DNA of 64,000 bases from Gammaproteobacteria bacterium. Its GTDB lineage: Bacteria > Pseudomonadota > Gammaproteobacteria > Xanthomonadales > Wenzhouxiangellaceae. Position numbers and translations under genes: made by a program. The notes below the pieces were generated by a model. It saw only the letters and a program-made list of their open reading frames with translations. It was not told the origin of the DNA and did not search any database. How positions within the stretch are numbered: the stretch's first letter is position 1; every line of letters begins with the position of its first letter. Positions 52,006 through 63,633 of the stretch are shown here, piece after piece. The stretch covers positions 58,113-122,112 of the forward strand of contig PXBD01000050.1 of assembly GCA_003565625.1 (NCBI GenBank), written 5' to 3'.

Positions 52006-55000
52006 ATGCGACTGACCGCAATCAAACTGTCGGGCTTCAAGTCCTTCGTCGAACCGACCACGGTGCGCTTCCCGTCCAACCTGATGGGGATCGTCGGGCC
52101 GAACGGTTGCGGCAAGTCGAACATCATCGATGCGGTGCGCTGGGTGATGGGCGAAAGCTCGGCCCGCCAGCTGCGCGGGGAGTCGATGAGCGACGTGATC
52201 TTTTCCGGCTCCAGCGCGCGCAAGCCGGTGACCACTGCCACGGTAGAGCTGTTGTTCGACAACAGCGACGGCCGGGCCGGGGGCGAGTACGCCGCCTACA
52301 GTGAAATCTCGGTGCGGCGCCAGGTCAGCCGTGACGGTCAGTCGGCCTATTTCCTCAACGGCACGCGCTGCCGACGCAAGGATATTACCGATCTGTTTCT
52401 CGGCACCGGCCTGGGGCCGCGCAGCTACGCCATCATCGAGCAGGGCATGATCTCGCAGATTGTCGAGGCCCGACCCGAGGACCTACGCGCCTTTCTCGAA
52501 GAGGCCGCCGGCATTTCGCGCTACAAGGAGCGCCGGCGCGAAACCGAGAACCGCATTCGCCACACGCGCGAAAACCTCGAGCGTCTGGCGGACTTGCGCG
52601 AGGAGGTTGGCAAGCAGCTGGAGAAACTCAAACGCCAGGCGCGTGCTGCCGAACGCTACCGCAAGTTCAAGACCCGCTACCGCGAGGAGGAAGCACGTCT
52701 GACCGCGCTGCGCTGGCGCCAAACGACAACCCGGGCCGAAGAGCGGCAAAAAGAGTTGCAGCAGGTGGAAAACAGCCTGCAGGCGGCACTGGCCGACCAG
52801 CGCGAGGCTGAAAACAAGCTCGAATCGCTGCGCCAACAGCAGCACGAGGCCGGTGATGTCGCCGCCCGGATCCAGGCCGAACTCTACGAAGTCGCCGGAG
52901 AAATCGCGCGCCTGGAGCAGGCGATTGAACACCAGCGCGAAATTCGCCAGCGTCAGGAAGGCGAATATGCCGACACCGAACGCCAGCTCAACGAACTTCA
53001 GCAGCACCTGGTCCTGGATAAGGCTCAGGTCACCCAGACCACCGAGTTGATTGCACGGCTGACGCCGGAACTCGAGCAGGCGCGAGCCAGCGAAGAGCGC
53101 AAGGCCGGCGAACTCGAAAGCGCCGAGCAGGCCCTGATCGCCTGGCAGCAGCGCTGGCAGGAACACCAGCAGACCGCCAGCCAGGCCGCCAGCCAGGCCG
53201 AGCTGTTGCGCCAGCGCATCGAACATTTCGATGATCGCATGGGCCGCGCCGCCGAGCGCTTGAACAACCTCGGTGTGCAGGGCGAGAACAACCTCCTCGA
53301 CCAGACCCGCGAGGAACGCCGGATTGCGGTGCGCGAGGCCGAGGCTGCCGAAGGCAATCTGACCACCGCCCGGGCCGCGGTCGACCAGGGGCGCGCCGAG
53401 TTGAACACCCTGCGCAGCGAAATCGAAGGGCTGCGCAATCGGCTTGAGAAAGCCCGCGCCGAGCGCGATCAGCGCAATGCCAGGCTGGAGTCTCTGCGCC
53501 TGCTCAATCGTCAGACGGAAGAGTCCGCTGCGGCAGAGTGGCTGGAAAACAGCGGCCAGGATCCCCGTCGACAGTTGCTGGGCCAGGTGCGGGTGCTCGA
53601 TGCCCGCTGGACCGTCGCCGTCGAGCATGTACTGGCCGCCTGGCTGCGGGCTGTGGAGGTCGATGAGCTCGGGACGCTGCTGGCCCGCCGGCCGCCGGCG
53701 CTGGGGTTGACCCTGTTTACGGGCGAACGTTCCGGCACGACGCGCGGAGAGTGCCTGGCCGCCCATGTGGAGGGTGCCGGCGCCCTGGGCTCCCTGCTGG
53801 AGTCCGTGCGCTGCGTGGAAAGCCTGGACGAGGCGCTGGCCCAGCGCGCCGGGCTGGAAAACGGCGCTTCGCTGATCACCCCCGACGGTACCTGGATCGG
53901 CGCGGGATGGCTGAAACAACCGGCCGTGGAGGCCGATCAGAGTGGGCTCCTCCAGCGCGAGGAGGAAATCCGCACTCTGTCGGCAGCGCTGAGCGATGAT
54001 GCCGCCGGGATTGTCGCGCTGGAAGAGGCCCTGCACAGCGCCCGCGAACGTCTCGCCGAGACCGAACAAGCCCAGCAGCAGCGTGAACGCTCCGCCCACC
54101 AGGCCGAGCGGGAGTCGGCCCAGGCCCAAGCCAGGGTCAGTGCTCTTGACAGTCGGCTGGAGGCCATCGAGCGTCAGCGCCAGGAAGCGGCCGAGGAGGT
54201 TGCTGCCTTGCGCCTGCGTCAGGATGAGGATACCGAAGCCGTGGGCCAGGCCCGCGCCCAGCTGCAGCAGGCGCTGGAGCGCATGCAGGCGGCCGAACAG
54301 GGCAGGGAGCCGCTGCGCCGGGAAAAGGCCGATCTGGATCAGGCCCGCGACCGGGCCCGAAACGAGCATCGCCAGCTACGCGAGCAGCGCGAAGCGCTGT
54401 CTTTGAAGCTGGAGTCTTCGCGGGCCGGGCTGGACTCGCTGCGGCAGGCAATCGCCCGCATCGACAACCAGGTCGGCCAGCTACAGAGCCGCTTCATGGA
54501 GCTTAGCGAGGCCCTGGCGGCAGGCGATGAACCGGTTCAAACCCAGCAACGCCAGCGCGATCAGCTGCTGGAGAGCCGCCTGGCCATCGAGGCCCGTTTG
54601 CGCGATGCGCGGGCCCAGCTTGAAACACTCGAAGCCGCCTGGCGTGAGCATGATCAGAAGCGGCAAGCGGCGGCGGCGAGCGCGGAAGACATTCGGGCTC
54701 GACAGAGCCAGCTACAGCTTGGGCTGCACGAGCTGCGCCTGAAGGCCGACGGCCTGCTGGAGCGAATCGATCAGTTGGGTGCAGAGTTGGACAAGCTGCT
54801 CGAGGAGCTGCCCGATCAGGCCGATATCAGTGAGTATCAGCAGGAACTGGAGCGCCTGGAAGAGCGCATCCGCAAGCTCGAGCCGGTCAACCTGGCCGCC
54901 ATCGAAGAACACGAGGCCGAGTCGGAACGCAAGGCCTACCTCGACCGCCAGCATGCGGATCTGGAAGAGGCACTGGAAACGCTGGAAAAGGCGATCGGGC

Positions 55001-55491
55001 GCATCGACCGCGATTCGCGTACGCGCTTCCGCGAAACCTTCGAAGAGGTCAATCGCAACATGGGAGCCCTGTTCCCGCGCCTGTTCGGTGGCGGTCACGG
55101 TCACCTGGAAATGGTGGGCGAGGACTGGTTGACCGCCGGGGTGGCCATCATGGCGCGCCCGCCCGGCAAGCGCATCGCCAGGATCCATCTGATGTCCGGC
55201 GGCGAGAAGGCGCTGACTGCGGTTGCCTTCGTGTTTTCGATCTTCAACCTCAACCCGGCGCCGTTTTGCCTGCTCGACGAGGTCGATGCCCCGCTCGATG
55301 ATGCCAACGTCGGCCGCTTCTCCGACATGGTCCGGGAGATGTCCGAACAGGTGCAGTTCCTGCTGGTCACCCACAACAAGGTGACCATGGAGGTCAGCCA
55401 CCAGATGCTCGGGGTAACCATGCGTGAGCCCGGGGTGTCGCGGATCGTCAGCGTGGATCTCGAAAAGGCAGTGGCGCTGGCTGAAAGCTGA
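52006..55491 (+). CDS. smc: chromosome segregation protein SMC
   Basis: MRLTAIKLSGFKSFVEPTTVRFPSNLMGIVGPNGCGKSNIIDAVRWVMGE; long coiled coils, hinge, C-terminal LMSGGEKALTAVAFVFSIF. Confidence 0.97.
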   Translation: MRLTAIKLSGFKSFVEPTTVRFPSNLMGIVGPNGCGKSNIIDAVRWVMGESSARQLRGESMSDVIFSGSSARKPVTTATVELLFDNSDGRAGGEYAAYSEISVRRQVSRDGQSAYFLNGTRCRRKDITDLFLGTGLGPRSYAIIEQGMISQIVEARPEDLRAFLEEAAGISRYKERRRETENRIRHTRENLERLADLREEVGKQLEKLKRQARAAERYRKFKTRYREEEARLTALRWRQTTTRAEERQKELQQVENSLQAALADQREAENKLESLRQQQHEAGDVAARIQAELYEVAGEIARLEQAIEHQREIRQRQEGEYADTERQLNELQQHLVLDKAQVTQTTELIARLTPELEQARASEERKAGELESAEQALIAWQQRWQEHQQTASQAASQAELLRQRIEHFDDRMGRAAERLNNLGVQGENNLLDQTREERRIAVREAEAAEGNLTTARAAVDQGRAELNTLRSEIEGLRNRLEKARAERDQRNARLESLRLLNRQTEESAAAEWLENSGQDPRRQLLGQVRVLDARWTVAVEHVLAAWLRAVEVDELGTLLARRPPALGLTLFTGERSGTTRGECLAAHVEGAGALGSLLESVRCVESLDEALAQRAGLENGASLITPDGTWIGAGWLKQPAVEADQSGLLQREEEIRTLSAALSDDAAGIVALEEALHSARERLAETEQAQQQRERSAHQAERESAQAQARVSALDSRLEAIERQRQEAAEEVAALRLRQDEDTEAVGQARAQLQQALERMQAAEQGREPLRREKADLDQARDRARNEHRQLREQREALSLKLESSRAGLDSLRQAIARIDNQVGQLQSRFMELSEALAAGDEPVQTQQRQRDQLLESRLAIEARLRDARAQLETLEAAWREHDQKRQAAAASAEDIRARQSQLQLGLHELRLKADGLLERIDQLGAELDKLLEELPDQADISEYQQELERLEERIRKLEPVNLAAIEEHEAESERKAYLDRQHADLEEALETLEKAIGRIDRDSRTRFRETFEEVNRNMGALFPRLFGGGHGHLEMVGEDWLTAGVAIMARPPGKRIARIHLMSGGEKALTAVAFVFSIFNLNPAPFCLLDEVDAPLDDANVGRFSDMVREMSEQVQFLLVTHNKVTMEVSHQMLGVTMREPGVSRIVSVDLEKAVALAES

Positions 55492-55556
55492 GCGCATCCG
55501 GCCGCGACCGGCCAGCGATGCGGTACACTTCTGGCTGACTCTGGAACCGGGTATCC

Positions 55557-58335
<2,779 letters not shown>

Positions 58336-58424
58336 TGCCGGGGAAATGGTCAGAACATTCTGCGGGTTGACCAGCCAAAGGTGGTAGGATGGAGGTGCAA
58401 CACCGGGTTTACAGGAGGAGCGTC

Positions 58425-58865
58425 ATGAGCAAGCACATCAACGAAATTCTCGTCCCCGTCGACGGTTCGGAAAACTCGATTCGATCGGCAGTTTTTGCCA
58501 TGGAGATGGCCAATGCCATGGGCATCGGTGTGCGCCTGTTTTACGTATTCCCGGCCGCATCGGTAGAAGTGATTGGTATTGCCGGCATGTCGCGCGCGGA
58601 TATCGATCAGGCCGCTCAATCGGCCGCTCAGCGTGCGTTCGACAAAACCCGGGAGGGTGTCGGCGAGGCCATGATCGATAAGGTCGAGCAGGAAACCTCG
58701 GTTGGCGATCCGGCCGAAGAGATCATCCGGTTTACCGAAGATGACAACGCGGTAATGGTTGTGATCGGCCGACGTGGTCTGTCACGCATGCGCTCGCTGA
58801 TGCTCGGCAGCGTCAGCGACAAAGTGCTGCGTCATGCCAAAAGCCCTGTTACGGTAATCACCTGA
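58425..58865 (+). CDS. universal stress protein (UspA family)
   Basis: INEILVPVDGSENSIRSAVFA...VVIGRRGLSRMRSLMLGSVSDKVLRHAKSPVTVI. Confidence 0.92.
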   Translation: MSKHINEILVPVDGSENSIRSAVFAMEMANAMGIGVRLFYVFPAASVEVIGIAGMSRADIDQAAQSAAQRAFDKTREGVGEAMIDKVEQETSVGDPAEEIIRFTEDDNAVMVVIGRRGLSRMRSLMLGSVSDKVLRHAKSPVTVIT

Positions 58866-58928
58866 TTCCATAGGAAAACCATCCGCCGATGGAACCAGAC
58901 GCAATGGCGAATCCGCCGGGAGCGCGTC

Positions 58929-60617
58929 TTGGGAACCAAGCGTACTCTGGAGGCATCTGAACGCGGCAGGGATGATGCGCTCCAAGTCTCTCGCTTCAGC
59001 CTGACCACGAGGCTGACCGTGGCGCTTTTGCTTCTGGCCTGGGTTCCTCTGCTGATTGCGTTTTCTTTGCAGTACCGCCTGGTGGATCGCAACCTGGAGG
59101 AACAGGGAGAACTTCAGCTGGCGCAGCTGGCCGAGGTACAGCGAAGACGCGTGGACCGGGAACTGGAAGGCATGGTCAACGGCCTTGCCCTGGTGGCGAG
59201 TCGAACCCAGATGCGAATCAGCCTCGATGAGTTCGGCCGCAGCGCCGACGAAGCCGATAAGGCATTTGTCCAGCAGATTCTGACCGATGCAGCCGACTCG
59301 GCAGAGCATCTAGAGGGCGGCTGGGTTTACGATGTGTCCGATCAACCGGTGGCCAAAGTGGGTCGTGTTTTCCGCTTCCCGGCCCTCCAGGTGTTCGAGC
59401 AGTTGCCTGAGTTGGCGGCCAACAGGATGGGGCCGTACTGGGTCGATGATGAGTGTGAACGAGTCATCTGGACGGGTACCGACCTTGAACTGGACGGGCG
59501 GCTCATTGGGCGCCTGGTGCTCGCATTCGGCACTCAGCGGCTTCGATCTCTGCTGGACGACTTTCCCAATCCGGCAATCATTGGCCAAAGCCATATTATT
59601 CTGGAGCGACCCGACGGAGCTCGTTGCGTGTTGTCGAGTACCGTGGCCAATGAGGAGGAGGACGCGGCCGCAGCGTTGCTGTCAGAAGAGCAGATTTTGG
59701 AGATCAGCGCCAGAATGCAGCCCGGCGAGAAGCTTCTGTCCCCGTTTGATGACCAGCAATCCACCCTGATTGCGCTGACCCTAAGGTCTGCATCCGCCCG
59801 CCTGATGGTTCATTCGGCGCCACGTATGCAACAGCAGTTGCGGACCACCATGCTGGCTGGATATGGCGGTGTCCTGGCCGCCCTGCTGGCGCTGACGACC
59901 CTGTTTTCGTACTGGGTTTCAACCTGGATCAGCGCTCCGCTAAAACATCTGACCAAGGCCGTGAGCTCGGTGCGCGCGGGTCGTAATCTGCCGCCGATGG
60001 ACATCAAACGCTGGCCACACGAAGTCTTGATTCTGGCCCAGGCGCTGCGCGACCTGACCACGGCACAGCGCCAGTTTGTTACCGCCCTGCGCAAGGAAAA
60101 CCGGCAGCGACGCGCGGCCCAAAGCCAGCTGCTGGATCTGGCCAATACCGATGAACTGACTGCTCTGGCCAACCGGCGCCAGTTTATCCACTGCCTTGAA
60201 CAACAGGCTGCCAACCCCGCGGCTCACGCGGCCCTGTTGTACATGGATCTGGATCGGTTCAAACCGGTCAACGATGAGCATGGCCATCAGGTTGGCGATG
60301 AGGTTCTCAAGACCGTGGCCGAGCGCCTGATCAATGCGGTTCGGGAACAGGACGTGCCCGCGCGCATGGGAGGGGATGAGTTTGCTGTGCTGCTAGTGGA
60401 CGACGAGCACTGGCCCCAGGTCGAGCAAATCGCGGAGCGCATCGAGGGCTCCGTTGCCCAGTCCATCACGGTTGGCGATATCACGGTCCGGGTCGGATGC
60501 AGCATCGGCGCGGTCAAACTGACTCCCGGTCAGAGCATCCACGAGGCCATGAAGCAGGCTGACGAAGCAATGTACGCCGTCAAACAAGCGAGAAAACAAG
60601 GTCCGGGAGGCTCCTGA
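58929..60617 (+). CDS. membrane diguanylate cyclase with large periplasmic sensor region
   Basis: TM - about 270-aa extracytoplasmic region - TM - HAMP-like - GGDEF (ARMGGDEFAVLLVDD intact). Confidence 0.9.
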   Translation: MGTKRTLEASERGRDDALQVSRFSLTTRLTVALLLLAWVPLLIAFSLQYRLVDRNLEEQGELQLAQLAEVQRRRVDRELEGMVNGLALVASRTQMRISLDEFGRSADEADKAFVQQILTDAADSAEHLEGGWVYDVSDQPVAKVGRVFRFPALQVFEQLPELAANRMGPYWVDDECERVIWTGTDLELDGRLIGRLVLAFGTQRLRSLLDDFPNPAIIGQSHIILERPDGARCVLSSTVANEEEDAAAALLSEEQILEISARMQPGEKLLSPFDDQQSTLIALTLRSASARLMVHSAPRMQQQLRTTMLAGYGGVLAALLALTTLFSYWVSTWISAPLKHLTKAVSSVRAGRNLPPMDIKRWPHEVLILAQALRDLTTAQRQFVTALRKENRQRRAAQSQLLDLANTDELTALANRRQFIHCLEQQAANPAAHAALLYMDLDRFKPVNDEHGHQVGDEVLKTVAERLINAVREQDVPARMGGDEFAVLLVDDEHWPQVEQIAERIEGSVAQSITVGDITVRVGCSIGAVKLTPGQSIHEAMKQADEAMYAVKQARKQGPGGS

Positions 60618-60626
60618 ACAGGGCGC

Positions 60627-60983
60627 TCAATCCGGAACCGCTACATCCACATAGCCGCACTCGATGGCTCGCTCCATCGCAGCGAAAGCGTCGCGCAGTT
60701 CTTCAAAGCGTCGGCGGGCCTCACGCAGTTCCACAATGCGCGAGTCTTCAGGCAGACAATCCTGACTGGTGCGCCCAAGCTCCAGCGCCAGGTCGAGATA
60801 AGCAGCTCTTGAACGAGCCACGAGGGTTGCCAGCGTCAGGCAACGCTCCCGGTTCAGCTCGGGCATGCGCTCGTGGACGATGGTGCGATTGATCTGTCCA
60901 ATCTCGCGCTCGAGCTCCAGCACGAACTGGCGATGTCGGCGCAGGCGGTACTCGTCGTCGAACTCATGTTCGCTCATGGCCAC
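60627..60983 (-). CDS. hypothetical charged alpha-helical protein
   Basis: 118-aa ORF fills the interval between two genes; no family recognised. Confidence 0.55.
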   Translation of the reverse strand: MAMSEHEFDDEYRLRRHRQFVLELEREIGQINRTIVHERMPELNRERCLTLATLVARSRAAYLDLALELGRTSQDCLPEDSRIVELREARRRFEELRDAFAAMERAIECGYVDVAVPD

Positions 60984-61182
60984 ATCCCTCCCGGAAATTC
61001 AGTGTGTATGAGCAGGGATAATGCCTAATCTTGCCTTCCGAGTCCACCCGGGGAGGCGGTGTTCGCGAGGGCTTGCTCGTAATCGCGGGTCTTGCAGACT
61101 TCACAGCGCGGATCTATTTGCCGTTGATTCGGCGGCGAAGAATCCGAGGGCGTTACGATTTCGTCACAAGGCTCGGACGCCA

Positions 61183-61211
61183 GCCAAAACAAAGCCCGCA
61201 CGAGGCGGGCT
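61183..61211 (-). terminator. Rho-independent terminator downstream of tRNA-Asn
   Basis: Minus strand AGCCCGC-CTCGT-GCGGGCT followed by TTGTTTTGGC. Confidence 0.75.
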
Positions 61212-61227
61212 ACGTTCTTGAATAATT

Positions 61228-61304
61228 TGGCTCCCCGGGTCGGATTCGAACCAACGACCTAGTGATTAACAGTCACCCGCTCTAACCAGCTGAGCTACCG
61301 GGGA
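61228..61304 (-). tRNA. tRNA-Asn(GTT), CCA encoded
   Basis: Minus strand TCCCCGGTAGCTCAGCTGGTTAGAGCGGGTGACTGTTAATCACTAGGTCGTTGGTTCGAATCCGACCCGGGGAGCCA. Confidence 0.97.
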
Positions 61305-61354
61305 ATCGCAAGAGCGGAATTATCCATGAATTCCGGCAGACGGTCAACCGCTGC

Positions 61355-61969
61355 CTAGTCGCCGAACTCGTCGATGTAGTCCTCGATCGAGGCCTTGACG
61401 ACTTTGGCGGCGTGTTCATGGCCATAGATCTCGTCGATATGGGTAGTCACGGCTTCGCCCGGCAGCAGTTTGTAGGTCAGGAAGTAGTGGCGCAGGCGTT
61501 CGGCCAGGCTGTCGGGCAGTTCGCTGATATCGCGCGCATCACCCCACAAAGGGTCGTTTTCGAGTACGGCCACGATCTTGTCGTCCGCTTCCTCGTCGTC
61601 GATCATCTGCAGGCCGCCAATGACGCGCACGTTGAGCACGACTTCAGCGCGGGTGATCGGGCGCTCGGAGAATACGCAGATATCCAGCGGGTCACCGTCA
61701 CCGCGCTTGGCCTGGGGAATCAGGTCACCGACCCGCTGCCCGCAGAACGTGCGCGGAATGAACCCGTACAGGGTAGGGGGCTGCGATGACGTGCGCTGGG
61801 GGCGGTCTACGCGCAGATAGCCGGTTTTTTTGTCGATTTCGTACTTGACCGTATCGAACGGAGTGATTTCGATGTAAGCCTGGAGACGGTAGGGCGGTTC
61901 GCGGCCGACTTCCAGGCCGTGCCAGGGGTGCGGGCGCCAGCGATAGAACGGTTGCGGAAATGAGGGCAT
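61355..61969 (-). CDS. ppa: inorganic pyrophosphatase
   Basis: [27 protein letters not shown]...[10 protein letters not shown]...[16 protein letters not shown]. Confidence 0.94.
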   Translation of the reverse strand: MPSFPQPFYRWRPHPWHGLEVGREPPYRLQAYIEITPFDTVKYEIDKKTGYLRVDRPQRTSSQPPTLYGFIPRTFCGQRVGDLIPQAKRGDGDPLDICVFSERPITRAEVVLNVRVIGGLQMIDDEEADDKIVAVLENDPLWGDARDISELPDSLAERLRHYFLTYKLLPGEAVTTHIDEIYGHEHAAKVVKASIEDYIDEFGD

Positions 61970-62012
61970 GAAGATGTGTCCAGTGAGTGCCTACCGGTCA
62001 GTATAAACGGCC

Positions 62013-62666
62013 TCAGACCGCCTGTAGGCGGTAAACGGTTTCGTGCAGCGCCTGGATGCCGCGGTTCTGGAATTTCGGGCTTTCGGCTAGAACGTCGCGC
62101 CGCTCCAGGACCTCATGGTCGAAAGCCTCGAACCCCGATACTTCCTCAAGTGGAACCGAGAAAGGCGGTCCATCAAATTGATCTTGTTGATATTCCAGTG
62201 TAACAAGAAGCCCGCATGCCCGGTCTTCCAGGCAGTCGCGCAGATGGCTGATGTAGGCAGCGCGCATGGCCGGGGGCAAGGCAATCAGCGCGGCCCGGTC
62301 ATAGAAGGCGCGAAATCTCCGGGCCGGTCGATAGGCGAAAAAGTCGCCTTGCCACATCAGGATGTCGTCGGCCCGGTAGCCGGGCAAGCCGCCGGGCGCG
62401 CCGGGGTCGACGAGTTGCGGTTGGCGGTTCCACTCGGCGAAGAAGTCGCGAACGGCGATCGGGTCGAGTTCCACGCCATGCACCGGGTGGCCCAACTGGT
62501 GCAGCCAGTGCAGATCCAGTGATTTCCCGGCCAGCGGGACCAGGACCGGTTCGTTGTGGCCGACCTCAAGGTCGGGCCAGTGTCGCTCCAGGCTCCAGTG
62601 AACCTGATTGCCGTGGAAGCCGATTTGTCCGCTGCGCCAGCGCTGGTGCCAGAATTCTTTGTCCAT
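62013..62666 (-). CDS. tpm: thiopurine S-methyltransferase family protein
   Basis: MDKEFWHQRWRSGQIGFHGNQVHWSLERHWPDL...VLVPLAGKSLDLHWL...AFYDRAALIALPPAMR. Confidence 0.94.
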   Translation of the reverse strand: MDKEFWHQRWRSGQIGFHGNQVHWSLERHWPDLEVGHNEPVLVPLAGKSLDLHWLHQLGHPVHGVELDPIAVRDFFAEWNRQPQLVDPGAPGGLPGYRADDILMWQGDFFAYRPARRFRAFYDRAALIALPPAMRAAYISHLRDCLEDRACGLLVTLEYQQDQFDGPPFSVPLEEVSGFEAFDHEVLERRDVLAESPKFQNRGIQALHETVYRLQAV

Positions 62667-62719
62667 GACTGCATTCTAGCGTTTGCAACTGGGTTCGTCC
62701 TTCGCCACATCCATCCTAA

Positions 62720-62747
62720 ACTTTACATAATATACATTATGCGAACT
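62720..62747 (-). other. dif: XerCD recombination site dif (28 bp), probable chromosome dimer-resolution site/terminus
   Basis: Minus strand AGTTCGCATAA-TGTATA-TTATGTAAAGT; E. coli dif GGTGCGCATAA-TGTATA-TTATGTTAAAT (from memory), 24/28 identical, centre identical. Confidence 0.9.
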
Positions 62748-62908
62748 ATTGGATGAGCCGGATGCGGCAGCGACGCGAAGCCGAAACACAAACAAGTAAA
62801 TCTGGAAACTTTCCCCAAGCAACCCCGGATTACTAGATTGCTGGTTTCAGTTGTGAGGGCTCATTATTTGTTACTAGTCAGGACGGAGTCGAAGATCGGT
62901 GCTGTAAG

Positions 62909-63283
62909 TTATACGTAGCCAGCTGCTGCGCTTGATTTGTATAGTTGCCAAATATCTTCAGAAACAGCGATTTCCTGACGAATGTGAGGACTTTTAAGAT
63001 CAATTACTCTTAGTCCTCCCCCATCGTCCGCAGCAATTGCTTCGACCCGATGGAAAACGTCGCTGCACGCAGCTGCAAGCTCTGCAAGTGCGTTGATCTT
63101 CGGCAGAGCATCCGCCAAGTGATGCCCATGCGGATCGGCGATGGACACATGCACCTCTTCGGCATTCCCATGGAAAAAGATAAAATCTGGACACATCCGA
63201 CGCCAGTTGCCCTGCCCGTCTTGGTGGGCAATGGCCACTCCGGCTGCTGACATTGTAGTCGGCGACTGCATGTCAGCCTCCAT
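62909..63283 (-). pseudogene. C-terminal remnant of a type III restriction enzyme R subunit / DEAD-DEAH helicase
   Basis: GNWRRMCPDFIFFHG...VHVSIADPHGHHLADALPKINALAELAAACSDVFHRVEAIA...LRVIDLKSPHIRQEI; matches only the extreme C-terminus of that family; no helicase motifs upstream. Confidence 0.7.
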
Positions 63284-63507
63284 GAGCGCAAGCCGAGTGG
63301 CGTGCCTGAGCCGTTTCGGTCGTACTACGCACTCTGACAGCCCCGGCGAGGCTGGTGGCGCGAGCGGTTCTTGTTTACGCGTTTCTGGATGCAGTCCCGA
63401 GGGCAGTTTCCTGAGCCCGCCGGCCTGGGGCGCCTGCTGGTGACTTTGCGCTCAAGGAGAACGCCACGACGCGGGCAACAGAACTCTTCCCTTTTCCAAC
63501 CGACCAT

Positions 63508-63552
63508 TCCCGATTGCGGTGAGAGCCGTCCCAAATGCGGAACAGATTCCGC
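63508..63552 (+). promoter_or_regulatory. candidate tandem enhancer (UAS) sites for a bacterial enhancer-binding protein
   Basis: TCCCGATTGCGG (63508) and TCCCAAATGCGG (63529), 10/12 identical, 21 bp apart; second overlaps dyad GCGGAA-CAGA-TTCCGC. Confidence 0.5.
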
Positions 63553-63606
63553 CTTTAGCGTTCTGTTGTAAGTTTCAACTAACTGATTTTCAGACAAAAT
63601 TGATTT

Positions 63607-63621
63607 TGGCATGAATTATGC
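63607..63621 (+). promoter_or_regulatory. candidate sigma-54 promoter upstream of the efflux adaptor gene
   Basis: TGGCATG-AATT-ATGC versus TGGCACG-N4-TTGC; GG-N10-GC spacing exact. Confidence 0.5.
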
Positions 63622-63633
63622 CTAAAGGGGGGC

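Noticed and set aside
52483-54369. 628-aa minus-strand ORF opposite smc
   Set aside because: Leu/Gly/Gln-rich mirror of the SMC coiled coil; shadow ORF.
63325-63612. 95-aa minus-strand ORF in the intergenic scar
   Set aside because: Arg/Cys-rich with no family resemblance, and it runs through the putative UAS elements; not supported as a gene.
63605-63626. GGCAT-GAATT-ATGCC inverted repeat considered as a second dif/attachment site
   Set aside because: Spacing between Xer-like arms is 5 bp too short and the centre does not match; it is better explained as part of the -24/-12 promoter.
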